Shown here piece after piece: positions 1 through 7,724 of a stretch of DNA of 64,000 nucleotides (the stretch's first letter is position 1; the number at the start of each line of letters is the position of its first letter). Source of the DNA: JAHBVH01 sp034432375 (GTDB lineage Bacteria > Chloroflexota > Anaerolineae > Caldilineales > Caldilineaceae); contig DAOUCA010000060.1 of NCBI GenBank assembly GCA_034432375.1, forward strand, positions 3,952 through 67,951, in the 5' to 3' direction. The notes below the pieces were generated by a model that saw only the letters and a program-made list of their open reading frames with translations, had not been told where the DNA came from and did no database searches. Made by a program: the position numbers and the translations under genes.

Positions 1-609
1 CATCATCTGCCCCATTGCCGGCTGCTTGAATGTCTCCGCCGTGTGGCCGAGCGTGGTATAAAAGACGCGGCCTTGGCCATACTCCTTCACCCACGCCATG
101 GGATGGGCCTTGTTGTGCCATTCGGCAGTGGCCAAAATCTGCAACTGTGGCTCATGCGCTGAGATGTAGATTTCGTCGGTCACCTCGAAATCGTTGATGC
201 CCTGCATCGTCGGGTGATCGGTATCGGCAATATTAACCGTAAAGGTCAGTCCCGGTGGATGCCAATTTGCATGGCCGCCGATCAGATCGACGGCACGGCC
301 CCCGATCCACCACGCCGTACCATGCATCCCCACCAATCCTTTGCCGCCGGCGACAAAGTTGAAGAGCCCGTTTTCTTGTTCGGGTGTTAGGTCTGGCTCG
401 CGCTTGACGGTGCCATCTTCTTGGCGGCTGGTGCGCGTAAAGCCGGTGCCAAAGACCAGTGCGTCATAAGTCTGCATCGATGAAGAGGTCAGGATTGACT
501 TGTCGTTGACCAGCGTTGTCGTAACGCCAGCTTGTTGCAATGTCTCGTAAAGTACGGCTGCGCTTTTGTCAAAGCCGTGGTTGGTTCCACTCAGGACAAG
601 GAGTTGCAT
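1..609 (-). CDS. ThuA-like domain protein (3' end outside window)
   Basis: Reading the minus strand from an ATG at 609 gives an open frame of 203 codons that runs off the window edge, so the C-terminus is missing. It begins MQLLVLSGTNHGFDKSA, with a later YDALVFGTGF, then GKGLVGMHGTAWW around residues 95-115 and a GHANWHPPG segment. These match the ThuA (trehalose utilisation) fold, a class I glutamine-amidotransferase-like domain whose reaction is poorly defined. The start lies 9 nt after the PhyH stop, so it is probably the last visible gene of the operon. ThuA proteins often accompany Gfo/Idh/MocA oxidoreductases and sugar ABC systems, as here, which suggests a role in oxidised-sugar catabolism. 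The family call is fairly secure; the substrate is unknown. Confidence 0.8.
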   Translation of the reverse strand, partial: MQLLVLSGTNHGFDKSAAVLYETLQQAGVTTTLVNDKSILTSSSMQTYDALVFGTGFTRTSRQEDGTVKREPDLTPEQENGLFNFVAGGKGLVGMHGTAWWIGGRAVDLIGGHANWHPPGLTFTVNIADTDHPTMQGINDFEVTDEIYISAHEPQLQILATAEWHNKAHPMAWVKEYGQGRVFYTTLGHTAETFKQPAMGQMM

Positions 610-618
610 GGGTGTTTC

Positions 619-1413
619 TCATTTCTTTTTCGCAGCGTCCGCCCGCACCTGCCACTGCGTCTGCTGCATCGTCTGCCAATAAAAATCGCGCGGCACTGCT
701 CGCGCTTTGGCTGGCACGCCAAAGCCCAAGATGTAAGCGCGCCTGGGTTCATCTGTATGATTCGGGCCGGTGTAATGGAGGGTGCACGAGTGATGGATCG
801 TCGCACCACCCGCCGGAATCGGACAGGCAACGGCGTCGGCAACCCAGCGCTTGACATCATCAACTTCTAGCCCAATCACCCGTGGATCATTGCCGATGGG
901 GTGGTGGGGCAGCACGGCTTGACGGTGGGTGCCGGGGACAAAGTGCATGCAGCCATTTTCGAGCGTCGCCGCTTGCAGGGGGATCCAGATGCTAAGCGCG
1001 TTGTACTCTTTGTTGGCGTCCCAATAGGCTTCGTCTTGGTGCCAGGGGGTGGTGGCTGCGGTGTGGGGTGGCTTGAGGATGGCGTGGTCGCCGCCGCCGG
1101 TCGCCGTTTCCCCTAACAGTTGTTTGGCAATCGCCAGCGCGTTGGCGCGAAAGATTGTCGAGCCTAACTCCGGCGCGTATTTGGCAGGGTTGAGGATCTG
1201 CGGCAGCACAGGTGCTTGGTCATCCTCGTCGGTTGTCACCAGATCGAGATGATCGCCTTCGGCTCGTCCGGCCTTGACGGCAAAGAGCCGGTCGTAGATG
1301 GCCTGAAGCTGCGTCACCTCTTCAGCGGTTGTCAGCGCGTGGAGTGTCAGATAGCCCTCGCGGTGAAAGAAATCGATCTGCGACTTCGATAAGACCATGG
1401 TTGGTTGCGTCAT
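619..1413 (-). CDS. Phytanoyl-CoA dioxygenase (PhyH) family protein
   Basis: This 264-residue protein is a predicted Fe(II)/2-oxoglutarate-dependent oxygenase. The iron-binding facial triad can be read: H125 and D127 in WHQDEAYW, and H213 in TLHYTGPNH. R224 or R225 in DEPRRAY is the probable 2-oxoglutarate anchor. The aspartate is present, so a hydroxylase rather than a halogenase is expected. There is no signal peptide. GAGAGGAAC lies upstream of the ATG. It follows the second permease by 112 nt and precedes ThuA by 9 nt. In this family the substrate cannot be told from sequence; the position inside a sugar-ABC operon suggests oxidation of the imported compound or of a derivative such as a methyl ether. 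Confidence 0.85.
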   Translation of the reverse strand: MTQPTMVLSKSQIDFFHREGYLTLHALTTAEEVTQLQAIYDRLFAVKAGRAEGDHLDLVTTDEDDQAPVLPQILNPAKYAPELGSTIFRANALAIAKQLLGETATGGGDHAILKPPHTAATTPWHQDEAYWDANKEYNALSIWIPLQAATLENGCMHFVPGTHRQAVLPHHPIGNDPRVIGLEVDDVKRWVADAVACPIPAGGATIHHSCTLHYTGPNHTDEPRRAYILGFGVPAKARAVPRDFYWQTMQQTQWQVRADAAKKK

Positions 1414-1439
1414 AAATTTGTTCTTGTTCCTCTCAACAA

Positions 1440-1525
1440 GGCGGCCCCAATCATTTACAATTGATCATTCACCATTCACCATTATCAATTGTAAATGGTG
1501 AATGTTGAATTGCAAATAGTGAATT
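1440..1525. repeat. AT-rich CAATTGTAAATGGTGAAT repeat cluster
   Basis: The gap between permease and PhyH holds short overlapping direct and inverted copies of ATTCACCATT, CAATTGTAAATG and AATGGTGAATG. Similar words occur at 7588-7622 and 46005-46045, each time between genes. They form weak hairpins and carry no coding signal. Their function is unknown. Confidence 0.6.
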
Positions 1526-2404
1526 TTATCCCTTTACCCCTGTTACCACAATCCCCTGAATATAGGCCTTCTGGGCGATAAAAAAGAGCAGGAGCGGCGG
1601 TAACATGGCGATAAAGGAGACAACCATCATCTCTGACCAGAGTACCCGATAGGTTGCGTTGAGATAGGAAAGTGCCAGCGCCAGCGGAAAGGTCTCCATC
1701 TTGCTCAGATAGATGAGTGGCCCCAAGAACCAATTCCACGAGCCGGTAAATTCAAAGATCGCCACAATCCCGACGGCGGGCATCGCCAGCGGCAGGATAA
1801 TACGCCAGAAGATGCCTAGAATGCCACAGCCGTCGATGCGCGCGGCGTCGTCTAGATCGCGTGGGATGGTCGAAAAAAATTGGCGCAGCATAAAAACATA
1901 AAAGGCATTGGCAAAGAATTGAGGGACGATCAGCGGCTTGTAGCTATTGATCCAGCCGAGCTTGGAAAAGAGAATAAAGAGCGGGATCATCGTCACCTGC
2001 TGTGGTAACATCATCGTGCTGAGCACGAGTAAAAAGAGAAATTTGCTGCCCCGAAAACGCAACCGCGCAAAGGCGTAGGCAACAATCGTATTCGAGACAA
2101 TCGAGCCGAGCACATTGCCAAAGCTCAGAAAAAAGGAGTTCCAGACAAAGCGCAAAAAGGGTACGGGAAAGATCGTCACCGCGTTGACGTAATTCTCCCA
2201 GACCAGCGGATGGGGGATCCAGATCGGTGGGAATTGTTTGACCTGGCTGGGTGACTTGAGCGAAGTCGAGATCATCCACGCAATCGGAAAGAGAATCACA
2301 ACCGCGCCAAGCAGTAACAGCAGATGGCTAGCCAGATGTTGCAACCGGCGGTCGCGACGTTGGCTCGGTGATAGCGTTTGTACGCTTCCGACAGCATGAC
2401 TCAT
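1526..2404 (-). CDS. Sugar ABC transporter permease, MalG/CUT1 type
   Basis: This is a 292-residue inner-membrane protein with about six hydrophobic segments. The first starts near residue 28 (LLLLGAVVILFPIAWMIS), followed by the MalG-like TSLKSPSQVKQFPP segment. The permease signature that contacts the ATPase is DLDDAARIDGCGILGIFWRI, of the EAA...G...I type. It ends YIQGIVVTGVKG, as CUT1 MalG proteins commonly do. The ATG overlaps the stop of the upstream permease by 4 nt (ATGA), indicating translational coupling. It imports a carbohydrate with the partner permease at 2401-3345 and the binding protein at 3482-4801. No ATPase gene is nearby. Confidence 0.93.
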   Translation of the reverse strand: MSHAVGSVQTLSPSQRRDRRLQHLASHLLLLLGAVVILFPIAWMISTSLKSPSQVKQFPPIWIPHPLVWENYVNAVTIFPVPFLRFVWNSFFLSFGNVLGSIVSNTIVAYAFARLRFRGSKFLFLLVLSTMMLPQQVTMIPLFILFSKLGWINSYKPLIVPQFFANAFYVFMLRQFFSTIPRDLDDAARIDGCGILGIFWRIILPLAMPAVGIVAIFEFTGSWNWFLGPLIYLSKMETFPLALALSYLNATYRVLWSEMMVVSFIAMLPPLLLFFIAQKAYIQGIVVTGVKG

Positions 2405-3345
2405 GCGCGCTCCCCTCCCACTTCACTCTCGTAATAGACCCACAGGCTCGATGACTTGAAGATCAGAAGCGTCAGCAGCAACAGGATTAGAAACAGCACC
2501 CAAGCCAGCGCGCTCGCATAGCCGAGCCGATATTGGCGAAAGGCGACCAGATAGAGGTGCAGCACATACATCATGGTCGAATTGGCCGGTCCGCCCGCGC
2601 TGCCAGTCATCACGTAAACATTCGTGAAGATCTGAAAGGACAAGATAATATTTGTAATGACCACAAAAAAGATCGTCGGGCTCATCATCGGCAAGGTGAT
2701 GTGGCGCAGCCGCCGCCAAGCGACCGCCCCATCGATCTTGGCCGCTTCGTAGAGTTCTGTCGGAATCCCTTGGAGGCCGGCCAGGAAGATCAACATGTTC
2801 CCCCCTGCTCCCCAGACGCTCATGATCACAAAGACCAATTTTGCTGTGCGGGTATCAAAGAGCCAGCGTACCCCTTCGATCCCCACCAGGCCGAGCAGCC
2901 AGTTGATCACGCCAAATTCGGGCTGAAAGAGATAGAGCCAGACCATCGACGCTGCAATGCCTGGAATAATCGACGGCAGGTAATAGATCACCCGATAGGC
3001 CGACCGCCAGCGAATCTCTTGGTTGAGCAACAGGGCAATAAAGAAGCCGGCACCAATCGTCAGCGGAATGCTGAAGAAGACATAGTAGGCGGTGTTATAG
3101 AGTGATTTCCAAAAGAGCGAACGGGTTGTATCGAGCGAGAAGAGTGTCGTGTAATTATCTAGCCCCACATATTTCCACGAAAACATATTGGTCTCGAAGA
3201 AACTCAGCCCAAAGGAGGCCAACATCGGGCCAAGAATAAACGCGATAAAGCCAATAATCCAGGGCGAGATCAGGAGATAGGCCACCAGTTCTTCGTGTTG
3301 ACGGGTGGTCAAGCGGTTGCGGAAGCGCAGGGTGTTGCTACTCAT
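2401..3345 (-). CDS. Sugar ABC transporter permease, MalF/CUT1 type
   Basis: This 314-residue membrane protein starts MSSNTLRFRNRLTTRQHEEL, then enters a first membrane segment (LLISPWIIGFIAFILGPML). The permease loop ELYEAAKIDGAVAWRRLRHI is a clear CUT1 EAA motif. It ends with WVYYESEVGGERA; the (R/L)WVYYE ending recurs in the other two MalF-type permeases of the window. It pairs with the MalG-type protein through a 4-nt overlap. The 136-nt gap from the binding-protein gene contains a REP-like hairpin, which may set different expression levels of binding protein and permeases (inference). Confidence 0.93.
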   Translation of the reverse strand: MSSNTLRFRNRLTTRQHEELVAYLLISPWIIGFIAFILGPMLASFGLSFFETNMFSWKYVGLDNYTTLFSLDTTRSLFWKSLYNTAYYVFFSIPLTIGAGFFIALLLNQEIRWRSAYRVIYYLPSIIPGIAASMVWLYLFQPEFGVINWLLGLVGIEGVRWLFDTRTAKLVFVIMSVWGAGGNMLIFLAGLQGIPTELYEAAKIDGAVAWRRLRHITLPMMSPTIFFVVITNIILSFQIFTNVYVMTGSAGGPANSTMMYVLHLYLVAFRQYRLGYASALAWVLFLILLLLTLLIFKSSSLWVYYESEVGGERA

Positions 3346-3390
3346 GTTGCAATGGTTCCGTTCGTACCGAAGATCAGAAAGTGTACTGCG

Positions 3391-3437
3391 TGGGCTGAGC
3401 TTGTCGAAGCCGGAGCAGCTTCGACAAGCTCAGCCCA
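3391..3437. repeat. REP-like hairpin, TTCGACAAGCTCAG family
   Basis: Two perfectly complementary 20-bp arms, 3391-3410 and 3418-3437, are separated by 7 nt. The core is GCTTCGACAAGCTCAGCC. Relatives lie at 7653-7721, 37008-37031, 44534-44592 and 62154-62280. It sits between the binding-protein and permease genes of one operon, where a stem-loop can stabilise the upstream mRNA. That role is an inference. Confidence 0.8.
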
Positions 3438-3481
3438 TGGTGGTTTGGGCATTCAAAAAGACTATTCTGCGTACTGCGCAC

Positions 3482-4801
3482 CTATGCCCCAAAATGCTCG
3501 TCGATGCGCTCCACGAGTAACTGCACGCCTTCTTCCACCCCAAGTTCATTCGTCACCCAGATCTGGTCGCGAATCGGGTTGTAGATCTCGGTCTGGATCT
3601 GCTTGTCATCTTTGAAAATCGGAATCAGACGCGCCTTGTCCATGATGCGTGTAAAGGCACCCACATCATAGCCACCCTTGGCTCCTTCGGATTCCGTGTT
3701 CCAAACATCGGCCATGCTGCGGCGCGCCGGTTGCAGGCCCAACAGCCCGACACACATCGTCGTCGCCTGTTCCGGTGCGGTCAGAAATTTCATGAGTGTA
3801 ACCGCGGCGTCAGGATTCTTGGTGCCGGCAAAGCTTGAATAGCCGTTGACAAAGGTGAGCCCAGCTTGGCTGCCACCAGGCGCGGCGGGCAGATCGACAA
3901 AGTCCCAAGCGAAGTTGTTCTGATTCATGTAGTTGGTGACTGTCCAACTGTGCGATTCCATAAAGGCGATCTTGCCCGACGAGAAGACATCGGACCAGCC
4001 ATAGGTGCCCATTGTGCCGACGGGCGGTGCGACCGGTTCGGTACCATAGATCAGGTCGTGATGATAGTTCAATGCAGCTAACGCCTTCTCTTCATTCAGT
4101 AGACATTTGGTGCCAAAGAGATCGGCATTCATCCATTCGCCCCCATTGGCCCAAACCCAGTGGTAGGGGAATTCGTGGGCAATATACGTCCCCCACTGCC
4201 CTTCGTCGGCGTTGGTGGTGGCCTTATAGGCGTCCAGATAATTGTCCCACGTCCATGAGGCATCGGGATAGGCGACACCGGCGGCGTCGAGCAGATCCTT
4301 GTTGTAGGCCATCGCTACCGTGGAAACATATTTCGGGATGCCATATAATTTCCCTTCGTATTGTTGGCCGACGATGTTGCCTTCGTAGAAGTCGGACATG
4401 TACTCATCGTCAAAGTAATCGTCAAGCGCCAGTAACTGCCCTTCCTCCATCAACCCTGCGCTCCACCAGACGAAGAAGACATCGGGCGCGTCGCCCGCGA
4501 CTGCTTGGGTATAGAGCTTGTCCTCGTAATCGGGTGATTCGGCAGATTCAAAGGTGACCTTGATGTCGGGGTTGGCTTCTTCAAAGGCGGGAATGATCGT
4601 GTCGGTCCAAAAGGCAATGCCTTCTGGGCCGATCCAACTACCTTCGGCCAACCGCAGTTCGATTGGCGCGGCGTCTGCCCCACTGCCGCCTGTCGTCGCG
4701 CTGCTTTGTGACCCCGGCGCGACACAACCAGCCAATAGACCAGTGGTGGCGGTCGCTGCTGAGAGATAGAGAAATTTCCGTCGACTCAATTGCTGCTTCA
4801 T
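3482..4801 (-). CDS. Sugar-binding lipoprotein of ABC transporter (SBP family 1), Tat-exported
   Basis: This is a 439-residue extracellular solute-binding protein. The N-terminus has a twin-arginine motif (SRRKFLYLS, R7-R8), a hydrophobic stretch and a lipobox LLAGC with lipidated C26, so it should be exported folded and anchored outside the membrane. A low-complexity Ser/Gly/Ala linker follows. The mature domain shows features of CUT1 binding proteins, such as ITVTFE-like IKVTFESAE, APDVFFVWW, and KFLTAPEQA near the C-terminus. AGGAG lies 7 nt before the ATG. It is the fifth gene after gntR in the operon and 36 nt after the methyltransferase. The ligand is not predictable. Confidence 0.92.
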   Translation of the reverse strand: MKQQLSRRKFLYLSAATATTGLLAGCVAPGSQSSATTGGSGADAAPIELRLAEGSWIGPEGIAFWTDTIIPAFEEANPDIKVTFESAESPDYEDKLYTQAVAGDAPDVFFVWWSAGLMEEGQLLALDDYFDDEYMSDFYEGNIVGQQYEGKLYGIPKYVSTVAMAYNKDLLDAAGVAYPDASWTWDNYLDAYKATTNADEGQWGTYIAHEFPYHWVWANGGEWMNADLFGTKCLLNEEKALAALNYHHDLIYGTEPVAPPVGTMGTYGWSDVFSSGKIAFMESHSWTVTNYMNQNNFAWDFVDLPAAPGGSQAGLTFVNGYSSFAGTKNPDAAVTLMKFLTAPEQATTMCVGLLGLQPARRSMADVWNTESEGAKGGYDVGAFTRIMDKARLIPIFKDDKQIQTEIYNPIRDQIWVTNELGVEEGVQLLVERIDEHFGA

Positions 4802-4837
4802 GATTCATCTCCTGTTTGTAAAGGGAAAACGATACAA

Positions 4838-5683
4838 TCACTCATACTCATCGCCATAGTGCCCCGTGTTATCACTGATACGGGCTGGCGCAATCGATGG
4901 TTGCCAGACGGGGTCACGATAGATCGGTTTGTCGAGCACCCAATTGGCTGGCTTGACAATGCGCGCACAGATCAGCAGCGGCTGCCCTGGATCAACATGA
5001 TCCCGTTCATCCGTGGTTAATTCCCGCGCTGGAATATTCAACAAGAAGGCCATGCGTGCTAGAAGGTTGCCATAGACCTGTAACCGATACGCTTGTTCAC
5101 GCACCCCCAAATTCTGCAACAGATTGTGGATGCCAATCGGTGTGGACCAATGATACATATAGAGCGGGGCACCCGTCCCCATATCCAGCCCTCGATGTAG
5201 ATAGAAATCAACCGACCAGAAGTTAATGAGCAGGACACCGCCCGGTTTCAACAGCCGCACGGCGTGATAGACAAAGGCCTCCAGATCATAGATCACCGCG
5301 GTGGTGAAGGGCACGATAAAGCAATCATACTGGTTGCTTGGCACATGGTCGGCTCGGCTAAGGTCTGCCACCACGCGTACCTCGGGGCTGTGAGCCGCCA
5401 GATCAATGGCGTCGGCTTGGGTTAATCGGTTATTGCCATAGGCGCGTAAGGTCGTCGTCTCGCCAATCTCCAAGCCGTGCCCTTGAATGTCGTTTCGATG
5501 TTCTTCCAAAAATGCGGCCCAGTAATAACGGATGATTGATAGTTGATCGGAATGGCCGCCGTCAACCGGTTGGAGGCGGCGAAAGCGCATGGCACGCAAT
5601 GGCCGAACCAGTGGCCACGTTGTCCAATGGCGGCTGTTTTTTACTTGTTGATAGCGATGGGGAAGAGCATTGTTTTTTGTCAT
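4838..5683 (-). CDS. Probable class I SAM-dependent methyltransferase
   Basis: This is a 281-residue soluble protein. HGLEIGETTTLRAYG near residue 70 resembles methyltransferase motif I, DCFIVPFTTAVIYDLEAF resembles motif II, and RLLKPGGVLLINFWSV is the typical post-strand segment before the fifth strand. The first roughly 60 residues contain an Arg-rich RPLRAMRFRRL stretch. The glycine motif is irregular (GETTT where GxGxG is usual), so activity is less certain. It sits between the ROK kinase (14 nt upstream) and the binding protein. Methylation of a sugar or of a secondary metabolite is possible; I cannot choose. The Shine-Dalgarno sequence is weak, consistent with expression inside an operon. 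Confidence 0.65.
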   Translation of the reverse strand: MTKNNALPHRYQQVKNSRHWTTWPLVRPLRAMRFRRLQPVDGGHSDQLSIIRYYWAAFLEEHRNDIQGHGLEIGETTTLRAYGNNRLTQADAIDLAAHSPEVRVVADLSRADHVPSNQYDCFIVPFTTAVIYDLEAFVYHAVRLLKPGGVLLINFWSVDFYLHRGLDMGTGAPLYMYHWSTPIGIHNLLQNLGVREQAYRLQVYGNLLARMAFLLNIPARELTTDERDHVDPGQPLLICARIVKPANWVLDKPIYRDPVWQPSIAPARISDNTGHYGDEYE

Positions 5684-5694
5684 AGAGATTACTT

Positions 5695-5728
5695 GTCTTA
5701 CTGTCCCACCGTCTTACTGTCCCACTGA
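5695..5728. repeat. Short GTCTTACTGTCCCAC tandem words
   Basis: CTTACTGTCCCACCGTCTTACTGTCCCACTGACG contains two copies of an 11-15-bp word at the 3' end of the ROK gene. The same word family forms the larger array at 32160-32287 and recurs at 27474-27495. It supplies the last ROK codons (QWDSKTVGQ), so the C-terminus may be repeat-derived. Confidence 0.5.
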
Positions 5729-6711
5729 CGCAAGACCGCGGCCGCGGCACCGATAATCCCGGCGTCAACCCCAAGCGCGGCGGGCAAAATCGGCAACTGA
5801 CGCGTATTCTCGGCATAGATGTGGCGACGGGTCGATTCAATAAAACTTTCCCAATAGAGTCCGCCGGCCAACCCCAATCCACCACCGACTATCACGGCCG
5901 CCGGGTCAAGGATATTGCACAAAAAGGCGACACTCACCCCTAGCGCTTCCCCTGCCGACCGGACCACCTCAGCGGCAATTTCGTCGCCATCACGCACCGC
6001 CGCCATTAGCTCATAGCCGTTATTGAGTGCGGTCGCGGCCTGTTGGTTGTAGCGTTTGAGCAGCGCGGGCCCACCCGCAAACTCTTCTAAAATTGTGCTA
6101 ACCACCGCGCCACAGCGTGGACAGATGCTCGTTAATGGCATCGATGCCAGGACAACTGCATTGCCTCTGGCCCCAGCCAACGGTTGGCCATGCTGCACAA
6201 TGGTGGAGCTGATCCCCGTGCCCACGGTCACATAGGCAAAGAGATCATAGTCACGGCCTGCTCCATACAGTGCTTCCGCTCGGGCTGCCGCGCGCACGTC
6301 GCTGTCACACAGGGCTGGTACTCGTTCCGAGCAACGTTGGCGTACCGGTAGATCGCGCCAGTCAAAGTTGTAGGCGCTGGTCACATTGCCCAGCGGATCG
6401 ACCAATTCACAGATGCCCAACCCAACACCACTGATCGCCAAACCCTCTGCCGTTGCGCCTCGATAGAGCCGCTCGATTAAGGCGGCACATCGCTCCAAAA
6501 CAGCGTCGCCACCTTGAACAGCATCGGTTGGGATCGTCTCCCTGAAGAGCACATCGCCGCTCCCACCGGCGACCACGCCACCGGCAATCTTGGTGCCGCC
6601 GATATCGATGCCAATGGCGTAGCGAGTGCCGGTCTGTTTAATTATGATCTGGTTGGACGCAAGTTGATTGGCCACAGTTGGGTTGATTTGGGTCGGGTTG
6701 ATTCGGGTCAC
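5698..6711 (-). CDS. ROK family sugar kinase with degenerate zinc motif
   Basis: This 337-residue protein carries the ROK nucleotide-binding start YAIGIDIGGTKIAGGVV and a C-terminal AAVIVGGGLGLAGGLYWESF segment. It has no DNA-binding helix-turn-helix, so it should be a kinase (glucokinase or N-acetylmannosamine-kinase type) rather than a repressor. The usual ROK zinc site CxCGxxGCxE is altered: here CPRCGAVVSTILEEFAGGPAL keeps the first two cysteines and a glutamate but lacks the GC pair. The GTG start gives a short INPTQINPT-containing leader, and the true start may be later. It likely phosphorylates the sugar imported by the adjacent transporter. Confidence 0.82.
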   Translation of the reverse strand: MTRINPTQINPTVANQLASNQIIIKQTGTRYAIGIDIGGTKIAGGVVAGGSGDVLFRETIPTDAVQGGDAVLERCAALIERLYRGATAEGLAISGVGLGICELVDPLGNVTSAYNFDWRDLPVRQRCSERVPALCDSDVRAAARAEALYGAGRDYDLFAYVTVGTGISSTIVQHGQPLAGARGNAVVLASMPLTSICPRCGAVVSTILEEFAGGPALLKRYNQQAATALNNGYELMAAVRDGDEIAAEVVRSAGEALGVSVAFLCNILDPAAVIVGGGLGLAGGLYWESFIESTRRHIYAENTRQLPILPAALGVDAGIIGAAAAVLRQWDSKTVGQ

Positions 6712-6729
6712 GTTGCTTAGCGTATATTG

Positions 6730-7584
6730 TTACGCTGCAAGATAGTTGGGTGCTACACAAAAGAGACAGCTCACCGGCTGGTCGCTCATATTGTAATATT
6801 GGTGTGGCGTCCCCGTTGGCAGGTAGAAGCCATCTTGTGGATTGAGTTCAAACCAACTCTGCCCCTCCCGTTCGGGGCAGTGGATGTTCAACGTGCCCTC
6901 CAGCAGATAGAGCCCCTCGTCACCGCCGTGGATCTGTAGGTCGCTGCGTTCGCCTGGTTGCAGATAGAGCTTACCGACAGTTAAATGTTCGGTGGCGGCA
7001 AGCAGGCCGACCAAAACACGATTGCTCTCCCCTTCATAGCGCCAGAGATAGTCGCTTTCGCGGATCAGTTGCATCGTGAACTCCTGCGTGATCGCCTCGC
7101 GTGCCATCGGCCAACGTCCCAAGTGCGCATCGTTGACATAGCGCGCAGTGGTTAGATTCGGTTTGGTGCGGGCATAGGCGCCAGAGGTGCCGGTGCTAGG
7201 CGGTGGGCAGAAGTACTCGAGCACGCGTAGCGGTTCTTCGCCGTAAGCAAAGGCATGGTGCCACGTATCTTTGCGAAAGAAGACCGCTTCGCCCTGCCGC
7301 ACGCGATGCACTTCGCCATGTTCGGGGTTCACCAGCAACATTTCGCCGGTCAAGACATAGAGCACTTCATCCGCACCAAAGATCGTACGGAACTCATCCG
7401 AATGGCGGAAATTTCCCCGCGGCGGTAGGCCGAAAAGTAATTGATGGATCTTCTCGTTGGAGATATAGATCCAATCCGAAACGGTACCCGCCTCGGGGTC
7501 GCCCCAAAGATGGCGGGTGACATCGGCGTAGCGGATGTGGGTTGCTTCGGTAAAGGTCGGTCGGGGTGAAGGTTTATAGGCCAT
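6730..7584 (-). CDS. Bicupin protein
   Basis: Starting at MAYKPSPRP, the protein has 284 residues and two cupin folds. The first runs about residues 30-140 (DEVLYVLTGEMLLVNPEHGE, then GEAVFFRKDTWHHAF). The second runs about residues 190-284 (SDLQIHGGDEGLYLLEGTLN, then DGFYLPTGTPHQYYNM). His and Glu residues suited to binding a metal are visible in the second domain. An upstream extension to 7686 is open but is built from intergenic repeats (HSRQSFTIYNLPFTIP), so I reject it. No strong Shine-Dalgarno is seen. It lies between the Gfo oxidoreductase and the ROK kinase, which suggests a sugar-modifying or sugar-sensing role such as isomerisation or ring opening. Confidence 0.8.
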   Translation of the reverse strand: MAYKPSPRPTFTEATHIRYADVTRHLWGDPEAGTVSDWIYISNEKIHQLLFGLPPRGNFRHSDEFRTIFGADEVLYVLTGEMLLVNPEHGEVHRVRQGEAVFFRKDTWHHAFAYGEEPLRVLEYFCPPPSTGTSGAYARTKPNLTTARYVNDAHLGRWPMAREAITQEFTMQLIRESDYLWRYEGESNRVLVGLLAATEHLTVGKLYLQPGERSDLQIHGGDEGLYLLEGTLNIHCPEREGQSWFELNPQDGFYLPTGTPHQYYNMSDQPVSCLFCVAPNYLAA

Positions 7585-7631
7585 GGGAATTGTGAATGGT
7601 AAATTGTAAATTGTGAATGATTGACGGTGAC

Positions 7632-7698
7632 TGCGCCAAGACTTTGGCTGCCGGTGACTGAGCTTGTCGAAGTCATAGGTAGCCAAAGTCTTGGCGCA
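7632..7698. repeat. 21-bp inverted repeat with embedded REP words
   Basis: The arms TGCGCCAAGACTTTGGCTGC (7632 onward) and its complement ending at 7698 match over 21 bp with one mismatch. The loop carries CTGAGCTTGTCGAAG and the right flank carries CTGAGCCTGTCGAAG, both members of the REP family. The structure fills the 140-nt gap between the Gfo and cupin genes, and the right flank runs up to the Gfo stop codon. Confidence 0.75.
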
Positions 7699-7724
7699 AC
7701 TGCCGGTAGCTGAGCCTGTCGAAG

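Noticed and set aside
7585..7686. N-terminal extension of the bicupin
   Set aside because: The added residues derive from the intergenic AT-rich and REP words; the cupin fold starts after MAYKPS.
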